A program made the translations under genes and the position numbers. A stretch of 23,231 nucleotides of DNA, taken from assembly GCA_003427395.1 (NCBI GenBank), contig BFEA01000144.1:1057611-1080841 (forward strand). Reading direction: 5' to 3'. Under the pieces are notes generated by a model. The model saw only the letters and a program-made list of their open reading frames with translations, was not told the DNA's origin and did no database searches. The stretch comes from Chara braunii (taxonomy: Eukaryota; Streptophyta; Charophyceae; Charales; Characeae). Positions within the stretch are counted from its first letter, which is position 1. Every line of letters starts with the position of its first letter. Positions 1-10,238 of this stretch are shown here, in pieces.

Positions 1-1010
1 GAATGTTGCCATGTGGGTTTTGTTTCAAGGCGTTTGCAACATCCGAAATACCAAATTAAGATTAGGAGATGTGTAAACTGTGGAATACAGAAAAACAAAA
101 TAAAAAATGGGTAACTGGTCAAACCTTGGTGATGGCATTGTGCAGGCCCTGCCTATCATCCATCAGCACCGTAGTTGCTGCTGCAATAACCTAGATCCTA
201 ATAGACAGATTTCATATTAAGATTGCAAGCGTAGAGGGTCCAGAGGGTCCACAGCAGTTGAGTCTGTTTTACCTTAGAGAATTGGGATGAGCCAGGGGAC
301 AGGCTGGGGGCTGGGGCCAGCACATGCTTGGCACCCGGAAGGTCTCCTGCTTGCTGACCCCTGTACTACCCTATTCCTTTAATAAAAGGGTTACGGCCTT
401 GAAATATCATCATTTAAACTGACCAGTGACCAGCTCTGGTAATTCAGAATCAAAGTATTTCACTCATCTGCTTCCAGAGGAGTTTGAGCTTGGGTCTGTA
501 TGTTAAACCACCAGTACGTCCAGGTCCTTAGGCCTTTAACGCGGTGGCTGAATCGATGCGCCGCCCGTGTCCATATGCGTTTGCGTCAGAGCCTCGCCAG
601 AGGGGGCCTAAGACCCCCTGGGGTTCAACTGCTTCCAGAGTTCAGGAGGTGTACCAAACGCGCTAGGCCAGTTGGTGCCCTTGTTTCCACTTGATTACAC
701 ACGGTGGAGTTATCTTGGACTGAGCATCGCAGTGCCAACAATGACCAGCCTTTGTCTTATACCCTCGCGCCCCCCTGCTCTGTTCTTGCCCTTCCATGCT
801 TGCCAGTGATAAGCAACTGGACTGTCACCACCCGGAATAGATGGGGCTGTGTGTGTGTAGTGAGGGGGGAAATAAAAAGTTACCTACCTATCACAAATCG
901 GATGCTCACTCAGTTTCCCGTATATTACATTACTTTCAATTATCCACTGTGCAAGGGTGACACATACAGAGATACGAAAGGCCAGAAGGTGGAAAATTAG
1001 TTGAAGTGAA
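1..1010. other. No recognisable gene; unannotated eukaryotic DNA
   Basis: The stretch holds only short ORFs in several frames with no family resemblance that I can see. A 12-base direct repeat, CTGCTTCCAGAG, occurs at 468-479 and 629-640, but without terminal repeats or a poly(A) tail that would define an insertion. I see no promoter, RNA gene or splice-site pattern that I can defend. Confidence 0.5.
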
Positions 1011-1014
1011 AAAA

Positions 1015-1101
1015 GAGATCGAGAGAGAGAAAAGACAGAAACACTGAACATTAAAGAGAGCCAGAAAAGGAGATCGACAGAGAGAAAAGACAGAAACACT
1101 G
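1015..1101 (+). repeat. 55-bp tandem duplication, purine-rich
   Basis: Two copies of a roughly 32-base block (GAGATCGA..GAGAAAAGACAG then AAACACTGA) lie at 1015-1047 and 1070-1101, offset by 55 bases, with only one or two differences. The block is GA-rich on the plus strand. The near identity suggests a recent local duplication. Confidence 0.8.
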
Positions 1102-1132
1102 ATCCATAGACTTGTAGCACGCGCAAAATCAG

Positions 1133-1293
1133 GCACTTCAAATGTGAACATGAAGCGCGGATAGTGCCATGCTGGTGAATTGCAGCGAAGGCCCAAAACA
1201 GAGCATCGACCCACCATCCTATAGACATAACCCCCAACCATGATCTAGTTGAAAATGTGAAAAAAAAAAAAAAAAGCACTTCAATTTAAACAT
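1133..1293 (+). mobile_element. Short poly(A)-tailed retroposed segment (SINE-like or processed transcript)
   Basis: A 124-base segment (1152-1275) ends in an uninterrupted run of 16 A (1260-1275). It is flanked by an imperfect 18-19 base direct repeat: GCACTTCAAATGTGAACAT at 1133-1151 and GCACTTCAATTTAAACAT at 1276-1293. A terminal A-tract plus a long variable target duplication is the known signature of LINE-mediated retroposition. The inserted body has no clear tRNA A and B boxes, so its parent RNA is unidentified. It carries the 11-mer GTGAATTGCAG, which also occurs in 5.8S rRNA, but the rest does not align convincingly. A chance A-run beside a local duplication is the alternative. Confidence 0.5.
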
Positions 1294-1619
1294 TCAATTT
1301 CGTGAAATAGATTTTCCACGTACTTGAAGTTCGGATTTCGAAGGTCCTAAACCAAGAAATCAAGAGTTGCCAGAATTCTGAAATCAAGAGTGCTCTTGTG
1401 AAACCAAGCTGGCGGCTTGCATAACTGAACTTCTTGAGGTGCTTAAGGAGCCTGGAAGACCCTTGATCAGCTCAACATTTTTGCACAGTCATGACAAACG
1501 GTAAATTAAATTGTTACAGTAACATGTTATTTGTTAAAATAGGACATTATATAATTTACATTTATATTGGTACTCGCTTGCCATTAACTTCAGGTTGAAA
1601 TCACCATATTTTAGACTTG

Positions 1620-2090
1620 AATGAAACTTAGGATACGAGTAGTGAACCTAAAGAACGTAATTGATAGGTCGTAAATTGAAACTCAAGTGAAGACTCAAGA
1701 CAATCATACTCTGAACGAGAAAGTTGAACTTTGGATTCCATCACACTTCGATCAATTTTATAAGACTTAATAATTGACATGTCATAAATTGAAACTCAAG
1801 TGAAGAGTCAAGGCAATCACACACAGAACGAGATCATGGTTTAAGTCTAAATTCCATCACATTTCAATCAATTTTGTAAGACTACGATGAAGAGATGAAA
1901 ACTTAGGATACAAGAACTGAACCCCAAGGCTTTAATTGACACTACCAAGTCCTAAATCGAAACTTAAGTAAATAGTTGAGAAAATCACATGAAGAGGTTC
2001 AAATTGATAATTGTAATTTAAACCCCAAATACTTAAATATCAGATAGGTCATAAATTGATTGAATTTGGATAGTACTTGGAAAAATATCC
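1620..2090 (+). repeat. Diverged AT-rich tandem repeat, about 116- and 280-bp periods
   Basis: The block TAAATTGAAACTCAAGTGAA followed by G(A)CTCAAG.CAATCA occurs near 1668 and 1784, more diverged near 1952, and as a remnant near 2050. A longer block beginning GAAACTTAGGATAC occurs at about 1624 and 1900. So an inner unit of about 116 bp is repeated inside an outer unit of about 280 bp. Copies are clearly decayed, with point changes and small indels. I see no terminal repeats or ORF that would make it a transposon. Confidence 0.7.
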
Positions 2091-2899
2091 AAGTAGAGAG
2101 TTGAGGCAATGATACAAAGACATTGATTCACATGAAGTGATATTGACAACGGTTACCACGTATAAAACAACTTCTATCAACCCTGTGCTACACAGTAAAA
2201 TCATCTGACAATGTCGCATGGACTTGATTTGAAAGCTGAAAATTGTATGCATATGTGTGAAAAATTATAAGCTTGCGATTTAAGCATATATAATGCTACG
2301 AGAAACCATTAATATCTAAACTTTTAAAAATGCTACCATTTACGAAATCATCTACGAGCATCCCCACATCCCATGAAACTCGTACAAGGCATTCATTGAC
2401 GACTCGAAAACACGGGTTTGTGGCTCTTCCTTTGTCGCCACGTTCGAGAACACGAAAATGTATTTCATCCCAACAAACCTACAAACACCGGCCAAGGACT
2501 TACCAATGACGTTATGCACACATCATATCACTTGCTCTACCTCATGCCACTTGTCAACCTCGTTAATTTGATCTTCAAACACTAAATCAGACAGTCCGTC
2601 CTCCTGGAAGAGGTGAGGAGTGTCCATATCGCGTTTTTAAAAATGAGCACTACAACGTCTACAAAAGTTCGTTTTTGGTTCGAACATGCCACAAACAACA
2701 CCCTGCAAAAGTAGAAACCAGCCAAAGACAATCACACACAACAGTATGACACGCTCTGCGGCCGCCTTCTTGCACCACGCAGTGGATAAAGTTTCAAGAA
2801 CGGATTGTGAGAGACACAATTTAGCAACTCGTGCTTAAAGTTTGTAGACCACACACGCGGTGACCTGGTGACGTTCTCAAGGTGGAGGTAAAACCGTGC
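2091..2899. other. No recognisable gene
   Basis: Only short ORFs on either strand, none with recognisable motifs. It lies downstream (in minus-strand sense) of the decayed DUF7869-type gene and could contain its old 3' flank, but nothing in the sequence proves this. Confidence 0.4.
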
Positions 2900-3301
2900 T
2901 CACTCTTCTTGCCCAAGCGCTTCATGCAAGGAGGGAAGTTGCCTGACGCCGAGGGCATGGTGAGGTATTTTGATTAGGCTCCCCCACTCCATTGTAGAAG
3001 CAAACTTGTAGTCCTCATGCCATGAACATTTCTTTGCCGCGATTGCTCGATCCCATTCATTCTCGGACCAAGTATGAAGAGACTTGTCCAAGAAGGGGAC
3101 GATACTCATCCATGGGTCGTTTTCGAACTCTGTCCTCATAAGCATGATAATATTTGTGTCGTCGCCCACACCACGCAAGCCACATGCACAAGGGCGAATG
3201 AGATACGAATAATCATACCAATAGGTCATCGCTCCTGTCGTACTCCCTACACAATGCATGGCACGCAAAACAGATTTTGAAATGGAAAGAAATTGGTACA
3301 A
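2900..3301 (-). CDS. Unrecognised 133-codon ORF, possibly a coding remnant
   Basis: I do not recognise this reading frame. The predicted product is hydrophilic with a balanced composition and several Trp residues (DPWMSIVPFL, TWSENEWDRAIAAKK, TMEWGSLIKIPHHALG), which looks more protein-like than the shadow ORFs around it. Upstream in the same frame, toward 3400, there are three stops within about 40 codons, so if it was coding it is now broken. It lies on the same strand as the DUF7869-type pseudogene and about 265 bases beyond that gene's last readable stop. It may therefore be a further exon, a separate gene, or chance. No splice sites were found that decide this. Confidence 0.2.
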   Translation of the reverse strand: MYQFLSISKSVLRAMHCVGSTTGAMTYWYDYSYLIRPCACGLRGVGDDTNIIMLMRTEFENDPWMSIVPFLDKSLHTWSENEWDRAIAAKKCSWHEDYKFASTMEWGSLIKIPHHALGVRQLPSLHEALGQEE

Positions 3302-3565
3302 AACTAGAACAACATTTTCTACGATGAACTAAACTTCCAAAATTGTTCAACCATCACCCAACTATCTTGTAAAAGGTGTCATACGATCATAGACAGATTC
3401 GGCTACGTCTTTTTTTAATACGCAAGTCCGAATCTCATTACACTTCCACCATCCCATTCTGATCAATCCCTTCTTGATGACTTAGTATCCGCTTCCCCAT
3501 TGGAGGGACATACAATATCAATGACACTCCCTTCAACAAATGGACTCAACTTTCGAAGTGCAACT

Positions 3566-4434
3566 TTAGCATTCGTTCGAACATTGCGAGAAATGACAAG
3601 TCGAATCGCAAAATGGCATTGTACCTCTGTCTAGTCTCTCCACGCCAAAAACGATTGAGTCAATATGTTGCTTTTGTGTTTCAGCATTCTTCTTCTATCT
3701 TCTCTCGCATGCATTATCATAAATGTATTCGAGCGACCTTGATCTCTTAGTTGATATCCAGTATTCCACTTGTACTTCATTATAATGTGGCACATCTTTG
3801 TCAAGAACCACTGAACAAAGTGCTTTGCCCACCCAAATAGGCACGCCTTTGGAAAGTGTGTCTTTAGAGGGGCGAAGGATTATAAAAGTGTCAACGATGG
3901 TATTCCTGAAACGGTCGAAATTGGCCTTGGGGCGAGCTCTTCTGCGTCCAACAAACAAGGGTTCCCTGTCGTCGACGTTGACACTTCTATGAGAAGGGTG
4001 TTGACCAATTTCTAACACTTCCGTTGTTGGCCAAAAACTTAGTCGAGGTTGTGTGGACAACTCGTTTGCAATGATCTCGTTGCAATGTTTCATAACCTCT
4101 TCCCAGTGCTTTTTTTCTCGTGCTCACCTCATGCTCGGTGTAAGTGCACCAGGTTGCCCGCTTGCTCTCCAGTAACTCGCAAAAACGAAAAACACCATTT
4201 TGGTCATTCAAATAATTATTTCTAGGAATGGGTTGCACAGGAAACGAGTCAAATGACCACAAGGGGACCTGTGTTACTCTCATCGGGGTTCTGGTTGAAC
4301 CAACGAGCCGAACCTTTCTTTGACAACTACTTCAAGTTGTCGTCATTGCAAAACTTCTTGTATAGCATGACTAGACTATCTCCAATTAAAATATTTTTCA
4401 TCAAGTGTGGTTTTGAAATATCGCTGATGTCAGG
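3566..4434 (-). pseudogene. DUF7869-type gene, C-terminal fragment
   Basis: Read on the minus strand this continues the GHTH-motif protein interrupted by the element at 4443-5329. The frame that ends at the insertion resumes here as PDISDISKPHLMKNILIGDS and LVMLYKKFCNDDNL, then meets a stop near 4336. At least two frameshifts follow: one near 4280, and one at an A7 tract (plus-strand T run near 4110) linking EHEVSTRKK to HWEEVMKHCNEII. Farther on are EPLFVGRRRARP and then FIILRPSKDTLSKGVPIWVG, followed by ALCSVVLDKD. The last resembles the small C-terminal 'WVGK' segment I associate with this family. An in-frame stop near 3695 is followed by more readable sequence (QHIDSIVFGVERLDRG) to a stop at 3566-3568. 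Clearly non-functional. Confidence 0.65.
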
Positions 4435-4442
4435 GTCTACGA

Positions 4443-5329
4443 CTATGTATCACCCTCGGTCGCGGCCGCGGGGTCAAACTCGGACGGCGACTGTGCTCCG
4501 CGGCTCCGGGCGTGGTTAGGTGCGGCAATGACTTTAAAAATTTTTTGGGGACTCAAAAAAATTCTTAAAAAAATAAAATAAAAATGATGTCATAAATCTT
4601 TTCGAGATCTACATTCCGCAATTTTTATTTTGTATTTTTGACTTCGTCTTTGAATTTGAAAAATTCAAAAACTATTTTTTCTGAAGCAAAAACTGTTTTT
4701 TTTGTTTTTTTTTAGGTTGTTGGGTCGGACATCCGGGACCCCCCTGACCGTCCGGGATGTCCGACCGGACGACTGGTCGGACGTCGGACCGGAGAGGGTA
4801 TAACCAACCTAGAGTAAAAAAAAAAATTGAAAACAATCATGTGGCTTCCACCTTGCATTAGGTGTATGCCACCAAATTTTTGGATCATTTGGGCTAGTAG
4901 AATAAATAATAAAAATCTTCAAATATTCTAATCCCCACCTATACCCCTCCTATCCCCACCAAAACCCATCGTACCCCCCCCCCAAATACCACCCTATCAC
5001 CAAATGCTTAGAAAAATCTGAGATTTTTTGTGGGGGGTCTCTAGGGCATGCGCAACACTGTGATTTTTTTTTGATTTTTTTTTTTTAGTGCCAAAAAACC
5101 CTCGTCGGAAAATCCGGACGACAGGGGTACCTGACGTCCGGGAGAGACGTCCGGGGCAGACGTCCGGTCTCCGGACCATTGGTAACCTAGTTTTTTTTTA
5201 AGTAAAGCTATGAAACTTATGTTTTTTTTTTAATTTCAAATTCAATGTAATTTTTTGGATAAGACCACAAGGCAAAAGTTGTTCAGTTTATTTTTCTACA
5301 TAACGTATTTTGTTTCCAGGTATTCATAG
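4443..5329. mobile_element. Non-autonomous hAT-like element, 887 bp, with GTCTACGA target duplication
   Basis: The 8-base sequence GTCTACGA is present on both sides (4435-4442 and 5330-5337). Immediately inside are short inverted ends, CTATGTATCACC at the left and CTATGAATACC as read from the right. An 8-bp duplication and short terminal inverted repeats are known hallmarks of the hAT superfamily. The body has AT-rich homopolymer stretches and two CpG-rich blocks (4727-4795 and 5104-5180) packed with GTCGGAC, GTCCGG and GACGTCCGG words in both orientations, as expected of subterminal transposase-binding repeats. There is no long ORF, so it needs a transposase from elsewhere. It interrupts the minus-strand DUF7869-type gene, and that frame is continuous if the element plus one duplication copy is discounted. 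A 50-base internal block (5267-5320) is shared with the element at 8942-9288. Confidence 0.8.
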
Positions 5330-5337
5330 GTCTACGA

Positions 5338-6473
5338 TACTTATCCAATCTGCCAATGTATCGAGGAAAATACACTTGAGAGGTTTTTTGTGGGATTGCT
5401 CTAGGAACTCGTAAAACTCGTTCATGGTATGAACATCTATATCTTTTATTTTTTTCAAGAAGACAATGAAAGTTGCATCAACATATGTATGGGTATGCCC
5501 CGCCATTATGAACCCGGTTTCCACCTCCAAAAAAACATTGAACTTAACCAAAAGTGCAGCCAATGCACACATGTACTTATTCCTGTTTTCCCGTCAACAA
5601 TTGTCTGCTTGAATGCACAAAAAATGGTGAAAGTAAATTTTCGTTTGCCTGAATTTCAACGAGGGTTCTCATAAGACAAGTGACGATAGTGTTGGAATCG
5701 AGTTTGGAATTCGAAGACCCTATTTAGACATGAATAGAACGATGTCTATTGTGTGCAATGACACTTGTAAGATTCGTCTTCATCATCATCTCGTGCCTAA
5801 CTGCTTTCGAGTAATTGGTTTTGGCCAATATGGGAAATAGTCGCCTTCTTCTGATCCACGCTGTCAATAATGAGATACAATCACTTTTTCGGTCAAACCA
5901 TCGAATTAACCTTTGCTCGACTATAGTACAATCTTTGGTCAACCTGCTACTGTTGGTGAGTTTTCATCTCCTTCGAAGCCCGTTGTCGATCACGAGGAAG
6001 AGCAACATATTGTATAAGTTCGACGCACTTCGTAAACGTGTTAGAGTGAGTCAGTGTAACATGATAAAAGTGTTTCTGGTGCATTTTATAAACGTCAGAC
6101 TCAGACACGACTTCAAGGTCAACAACCACGAAGTCCGATTTGATGCACTCATAAATTGATCTCTTCGTGAAAGCAGCAGGCAAACAAAGTTTTTGAGTGT
6201 AAACCCCTCCTCGATGACTCGATGAGCCACCCTGTTTGGCATGCTGTCCGCATGACACTTGATGAATATTTTCATGCTCATAAGCATGACGACGGTTTTT
6301 TTTTTCGGTTGTTGTCTACCTGTCAGTCTATGTTCGCAATGCACAAAGTCATTGTTGAATCACTTATTGTAGCTATAAAACGTATTACGAGAGACACCGA
6401 TAATATTGCAGTACCCGTTGACGCACATAGAACGTTCCAACCCTACGAGACAGACACGTTGCTGCCCACCCTC
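5338..6473 (-). pseudogene. DUF7869-type (GHTH...D) gene, core fragment; putative RNase-H-fold transposase-like protein
   Basis: Minus-strand translation in three frames gives, in family order: a Cys-containing N-terminal block (RSMCVNGYCNIIGVSRNTFY, about 6375-6435); HCEHRLTGRQQPKKK; THQQ-stop-QVDQRLYYSRAK; IIDSVDQKK (5845-5872); DSNTIVTCLMRTLVEIQ (about 5650-5700); ADNC-stop-RENRNKYM (about 5570-5605); and FIMAGHTHTYVDATF (about 5470-5505). This matches my memory of DUF7869 proteins, whose usual motifs are IIDGxDQ, LDNCxRENKN and GHTHEDIDQ. Three spaced acidic motifs suggest an RNase-H-like DDE/D catalytic core, but I know of no tested function. At least six stops and several frameshifts (one at a T10 run, 6296-6305) make it dead. 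The third motif has lost its usual ED pair. The upstream end is cut by the TIR element at 6474. Confidence 0.75.
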
Positions 6474-6994
6474 CAACAGAAAAATTCCCACGAAAAATGA
6501 AAGTTGAAAAAACATTCCATAAAAAAAAATCCTTCATATTTATAAATTATCATTCCAATGTTCGTCAAATTCTAACATTTTCAATTTAATTTGATAAGTT
6601 CCCGTCTAAATATGAGTTTTCACTTCCAACTACATCTATTTGTTCAAGATAGAATAAAAATCTGGACGAGTTTATGAAATGTTTTAATTAGATTTTCATT
6701 CTACTACAACAAATATCTTCTAATTTATATTGGATTAACATATTTATGACTGGAAATCCTTACTTAGAATAACATTCCAATTAAAATATTTCATGAACTC
6801 ATCCAGACTTTCCTTCCATCTCTAGCATGAAGTTCAAATAAGAAGGGATACCCCATTCTTGGAAGGAAAATTTTAAAGTAAGACGAAAAATTTTAAAATT
6901 AGAATAACATTTTTTAAGATGGAATGAAAATTTAAAATTTAGAATATAATTTTACTCTAGAATGATTATTTAATTCTGGGAAAATTTTCTATTG
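6474..6994 (+). mobile_element. 521-bp AT-rich TIR element (MITE), copy A
   Basis: Inverted ends read CAACAGAAAAATTCCCA at the left and CAATAGAAAATTTTCCCA from the right. The body is rich in CATTCCA and ATTCTAA words. Copy A matches the reverse complement of 9301-9712 joined to 11214-11317 along its whole length, including the ends, so it is a discrete element with at least two copies in this window. It has no ORF. I could not find a convincing target duplication, so its superfamily is unresolved. It sits inside the minus-strand DUF7869-type gene: coding-like sequence (EEQAKWWMKNLKHFTFND, about 7000-7055) reaches its right side, and the Cys-rich N-terminal block starts at its left side. Confidence 0.8.
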
Positions 6995-6999
6995 TCATT

Positions 7000-7620
7000 G
7001 AATGTGAAATGTTTAAGGTTTTTCATCCACCACTTCGCTTGCTCTTCCAGACTCTTACTGTATAGTCCCTGTCTAACCTTTCAACCTTTTCATCCACGTT
7101 GTAATAACAACGAGCCTTGTGACATGCCATGCCACGTACTATAAGCATTTTTTTTTTCCACAACATGTCTGTACTGTTCTCTCTTTCTAGAGTTTCTATA
7201 ATTCATGTTATACTGTCTTCGCTCCCCCAACAGAGGTGCGAACAAAATTTGCAGTATCGCCATTTTCTCTACAGCGCTTCTGCCAAACGTGTTTGATGTA
7301 CTGTGGCTTTCGACAGAAACGGCATCATCAGATGACACTTTTGATAAACTTGTCGTAGACTGTACTTTCGATGAATAATCAATGCTTACCGACTGCGTAC
7401 AACTGTAGCCATATTGTCCTAACGACGTACCGGAAGAGGGTAGTTCTTTCGATGAATAATCAGTGCTTACCAACTCTGCACCGTCTCCAGTAGAGGTTAT
7501 GAAACAAGTAGTCATGGCCACGTGAAAGGCGTTAGCTGAAGATGTTGAATGTACTGCGTCAGAAACCTTAACTACGTCCTAGGGGGAAAATGGCACCAGT
7601 CCTTCGGACAGTTTGACTAC
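7000..7620 (-). pseudogene. Probable N-terminal part of the DUF7869-type gene (Ser/Thr-rich)
   Basis: A 143-codon minus-strand frame (7090-7521) can be followed upstream through one stop to about 7620 (VVKLSEGLVPFSP-stop-DVVKVSDAVHS). It is Ser/Thr-rich and carries a 26-residue internal repeat: the blocks VSTDYSSKE and VSIDYSSKV come from DNA repeats at about 7446-7475 and 7368-7397. After stops near 7090 and 7080 it continues with SLEEQAKWWMKNLKHFTFND up to the TIR element. A Lys/Trp segment ending in F-x-F just ahead of the Cys-containing block fits the order I expect for this family. The Ser-rich part itself is not diagnostic, so joining it to the gene is inference from strand, position and continuity. 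Confidence 0.35.
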
Positions 7621-7989
7621 ATTCCCAGATGAGCGGATGCAACCCCCAAAGCTTACACGATAAGCGAGACTTCTTTTCCCGGGGAAAGCACTGCGTGATT
7701 ACTGTTAACTGCAGGACTTCCACACGAGAATGCAAGTCGAAGATGTGTTCGGTTTACATAGTCAGTTTCATGCATTCATTCCTTAAGTCGTCCTGTGCAC
7801 TGTTATGTTGCCCTCAGTTTTATGGACGCTGCCTTTGATAGCGAAAATGAAAAACTTCGACAACGTGGCTTCAAGGGTCACTTCGAAAAAATGCTCACAC
7901 GCTGCAATAGACCGGAGCGAAATGTCAGCAGCAAATCTTCATGACATTCACAAGTCATAAATGACAGTTTTGTAACATATTTCAACTCA

Positions 7990-8941
7990 ACTACCTTACG
8001 GTTACCAACGTCGCCGAGCGGTTTAACGCCCTATGTGGCACATAGAGGGGTCTTAAGAGGGAATTCGTCACGAGTCATTTGTGGCCTGCCAGGAAATACC
8101 CAACAACGTGGCGGCAAGAATGACTGTCTCTCTCTCGCGAAATTGTATGAGCCCTTGCCCCTAGTTGCACCACGATTGATCTATCTTGCTGTCATTGATA
8201 GGATTCCTGCCCCTGAAGTGACGAGTTCGTCGAAAGGACAGGTCAACCGTTTATTTCATGACTATGTGGTGACAACCATCCTCGCTACGAGCTGCCGAAA
8301 AAATAACAAACGTCCGGGTGTTTAAGGGGGTGGGGGGATGGGGGGGGGGGGGGGGGCTTCGAGGCACAAGGGACATTTCGTTTTTCGCATTTGAAGAGGC
8401 ACGATATTACGGCGATGAAGATGACAACGTCATAGTGTTCGAATGATATTAATGGACAAACTCGACAGAGAGGATCTCGCAGTGGTGAAATTAAAAGTTC
8501 GACTGGATTCCAACTTGTGAGAACGGAGGTTAACTGTTTTCATGTAATTTGTAGACGACGACTATTCATGTTACCCACTGTATAGCAAAAGTCAAACGAG
8601 GAAGGGGGTTTGATGGGGGTTGCGGGGAGGCACAAACTGTATTTGTTTTCGGATTTTGAGGTACGAAAAGAAGGCGGTCGAGCAAATAAGGCCGTCTGCG
8701 TAACCCCATCCAGAGATAGTACAGAACTGCCAGTTAACATCTTGCTATGGAAAAATCATTCGAGTTCGACAAGATTTGAACTTGCAAGAAGTGAGATCCG
8801 CGCAACTGCAGCAAAGCGTGACTGTAGAAGAGCACCATGTCCTAACCGAAGTGACTGTTCCTATTTCGATCACACGAGTTCGCCGTAATTATGAAATGTG
8901 ACTGGGGTCAGGGGTGTGTAGACGGGTCGACGGGGCATGTT
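7990..8941 (+). repeat. Diverged about 560-bp tandem array, left part
   Basis: 8610-8941 aligns base for base, with moderate divergence, to 11769-12088. Shared blocks include TGTATTTGTTTTCGGATTT, AAGAAGGCGGTCGA/AAGAAAGCGGTCGA, AGAAGAGCACCATGTC and GAAATGTGACTGGGGTCAGG. 8000-8600 matches parts of 11580-11760 (GAGCGGTT, AAGGACAGGTTAATCG/AAGGACAGGTCAACCG, TTCATGTTACC). Palindrome copies sit at 8494-8517 and 8763-8783. ORFs here are by-products of the repeat. The array continues past the inserted elements at 11318. Confidence 0.75.
8340..8356 (+). repeat. Seventeen-base G homopolymer
   Basis: A run of 17 G, preceded within 25 bases by further runs of 5 and 6 G. It falls in a repeat-unit segment that is G-rich in every copy (compare GGGGTTGCGGGGAGG near 8615 and the G run near 13240). 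It can form quadruplexes, and its length is prone to assembly error. Confidence 0.9.
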
Positions 8942-9296
8942 GTGTGGCACACCGAACATGTTCGGAGCTTTTCGGAACATCCGAACAAGTTTGGGTGTTC
9001 GGCCGAACGCCACCCGAACGTGTTCGGCCAAACATATTTAAAAAAAATAAAAATAAAAAATATTTTTGATTTTTAACTCGAGTGTGGTTACGAATTTAAC
9101 CATACTTCCAAGGCAAAAATTGTTTGTATCATTATTTTACATAACATATATTGTTTTCAGATTTTTCGGAGAACTTTTTGTCTTTTTAATATTTTTATGT
9201 TCGCATTCAGAAAGTTTCGGTGCTTGTTTGCGTTCGGTCCCGAACGTTTGGGTTCGGTCACTGAACCCCAACACGATGCTGCACAGGGGGCATGTT
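8934..9296. mobile_element. Non-autonomous hAT-like element, about 347 bp, with GGCATGTT target duplication
   Basis: GGCATGTT flanks the element at 8934-8941 and 9289-9296. The paralogous repeat unit at 12081-12088 has a single GGCATGTT, so the window contains its own empty site. The element proper is about 8942-9288; the duplication edges are ambiguous by one or two bases. Both ends are packed with GTTCGG and CCGAAC words in alternating orientation (8952-9025 and 9225-9265), the middle is AT-rich, and there is no transposase ORF. The block AAGGCAAAARTTGTT..TTGTTTYCAG (9108-9161) is shared with the element at 4443-5329. Terminal inverted repeats are weak (TGTGGCAC against TGTGCAGC). Confidence 0.75.
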
Positions 9297-10238
9297 GCAT
9301 CAACGAAAAAAATTCCCAAAGTTAAATAATCATTCTACAGTAAAATTACATTCTAAATTTTTAATTTTCATTCCATTTTAAAAAATGTCATTCCAATTTT
9401 AAAATTTTTCATCTTACTTGCAAACTTTCATTCCAAGAATGGGGTATCCCTTTGTATTTGGACTACACGCCAAAGATGGAATTGAAGTCTAAATGAGTTC
9501 ATGAAATATTTTAATTGGACTATCATTCTAAGTCAGGAATATAAGGATTTTCAGTCATAAATAGGTTAATCCAATCTAAATTAGAAGATATTTATTGTAG
9601 CAGAATAAAAATTTAATTAAAACATTTCATAAACTCGTCCAGACTTTCATTCCATCTTAAACAAGTAGATTAAATAGGAATGAAAAAATCATATTTAGAC
9701 GGGAACTTATCAAATAAAACCATGATAAGGATACGGACCACCGAATAGGGATCCGGACCGTCTGTGGTCCGGGGTCCGGGTCCAGATCTTGGTCCGGATG
9801 TGAGGGCCCCAACTCAATGGCCAAATTTTTTTGGGGTGGTCCGGGGCATTTATTCACACCCTGGGGCGCCCCCCAAAAATAGTGCCTTATTTTTTACCAC
9901 CCTCACCGACGATCCAGACGACCCGGAAAGTCTACGGGGGGTTTGATTTTCTTTGTTTGTTTTTTTTTTCATACTTGCGACGACGCATTAAAAAAATAAA
10001 AAAAATAAAAAAGTTGAAAGGACAGTGCGCGGTGGCCAAACATTCCCCTCGCTCCTGAGTATTCATGTCCTCGTTGGGTCCAACCTCTTTTCCGTAGGAT
10101 ACCTAGAACGTACTAGCTAGGACCTTACGTGATGCAGAGGTACAATTCAAACTTATACTTCGTGAGCACGGGCAAATAATATATAGTCTAGATTCAAGTT
10201 CAGGTCTTTGCATCTCGATTATGGGTCACTACTTCTCT

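Noticed and set aside
1152-1259. 5.8S rRNA fragment
   Set aside because: Only the 11-mer GTGAATTGCAG and a nearby CATCGA fit; spacing and the remaining sequence do not match, so it may be chance.
884-1279. 131-codon hydrophobic minus-strand ORF
   Set aside because: It starts in the poly(A) tract and runs through the GA-rich duplication, which gives the Phe/Leu/Ser-rich product.
3798-3992. Plus-strand ORF inside the pseudogene
   Set aside because: It is the antisense shadow of the better supported minus-strand frame carrying EPLFVGRRRARP and VPIWVG.
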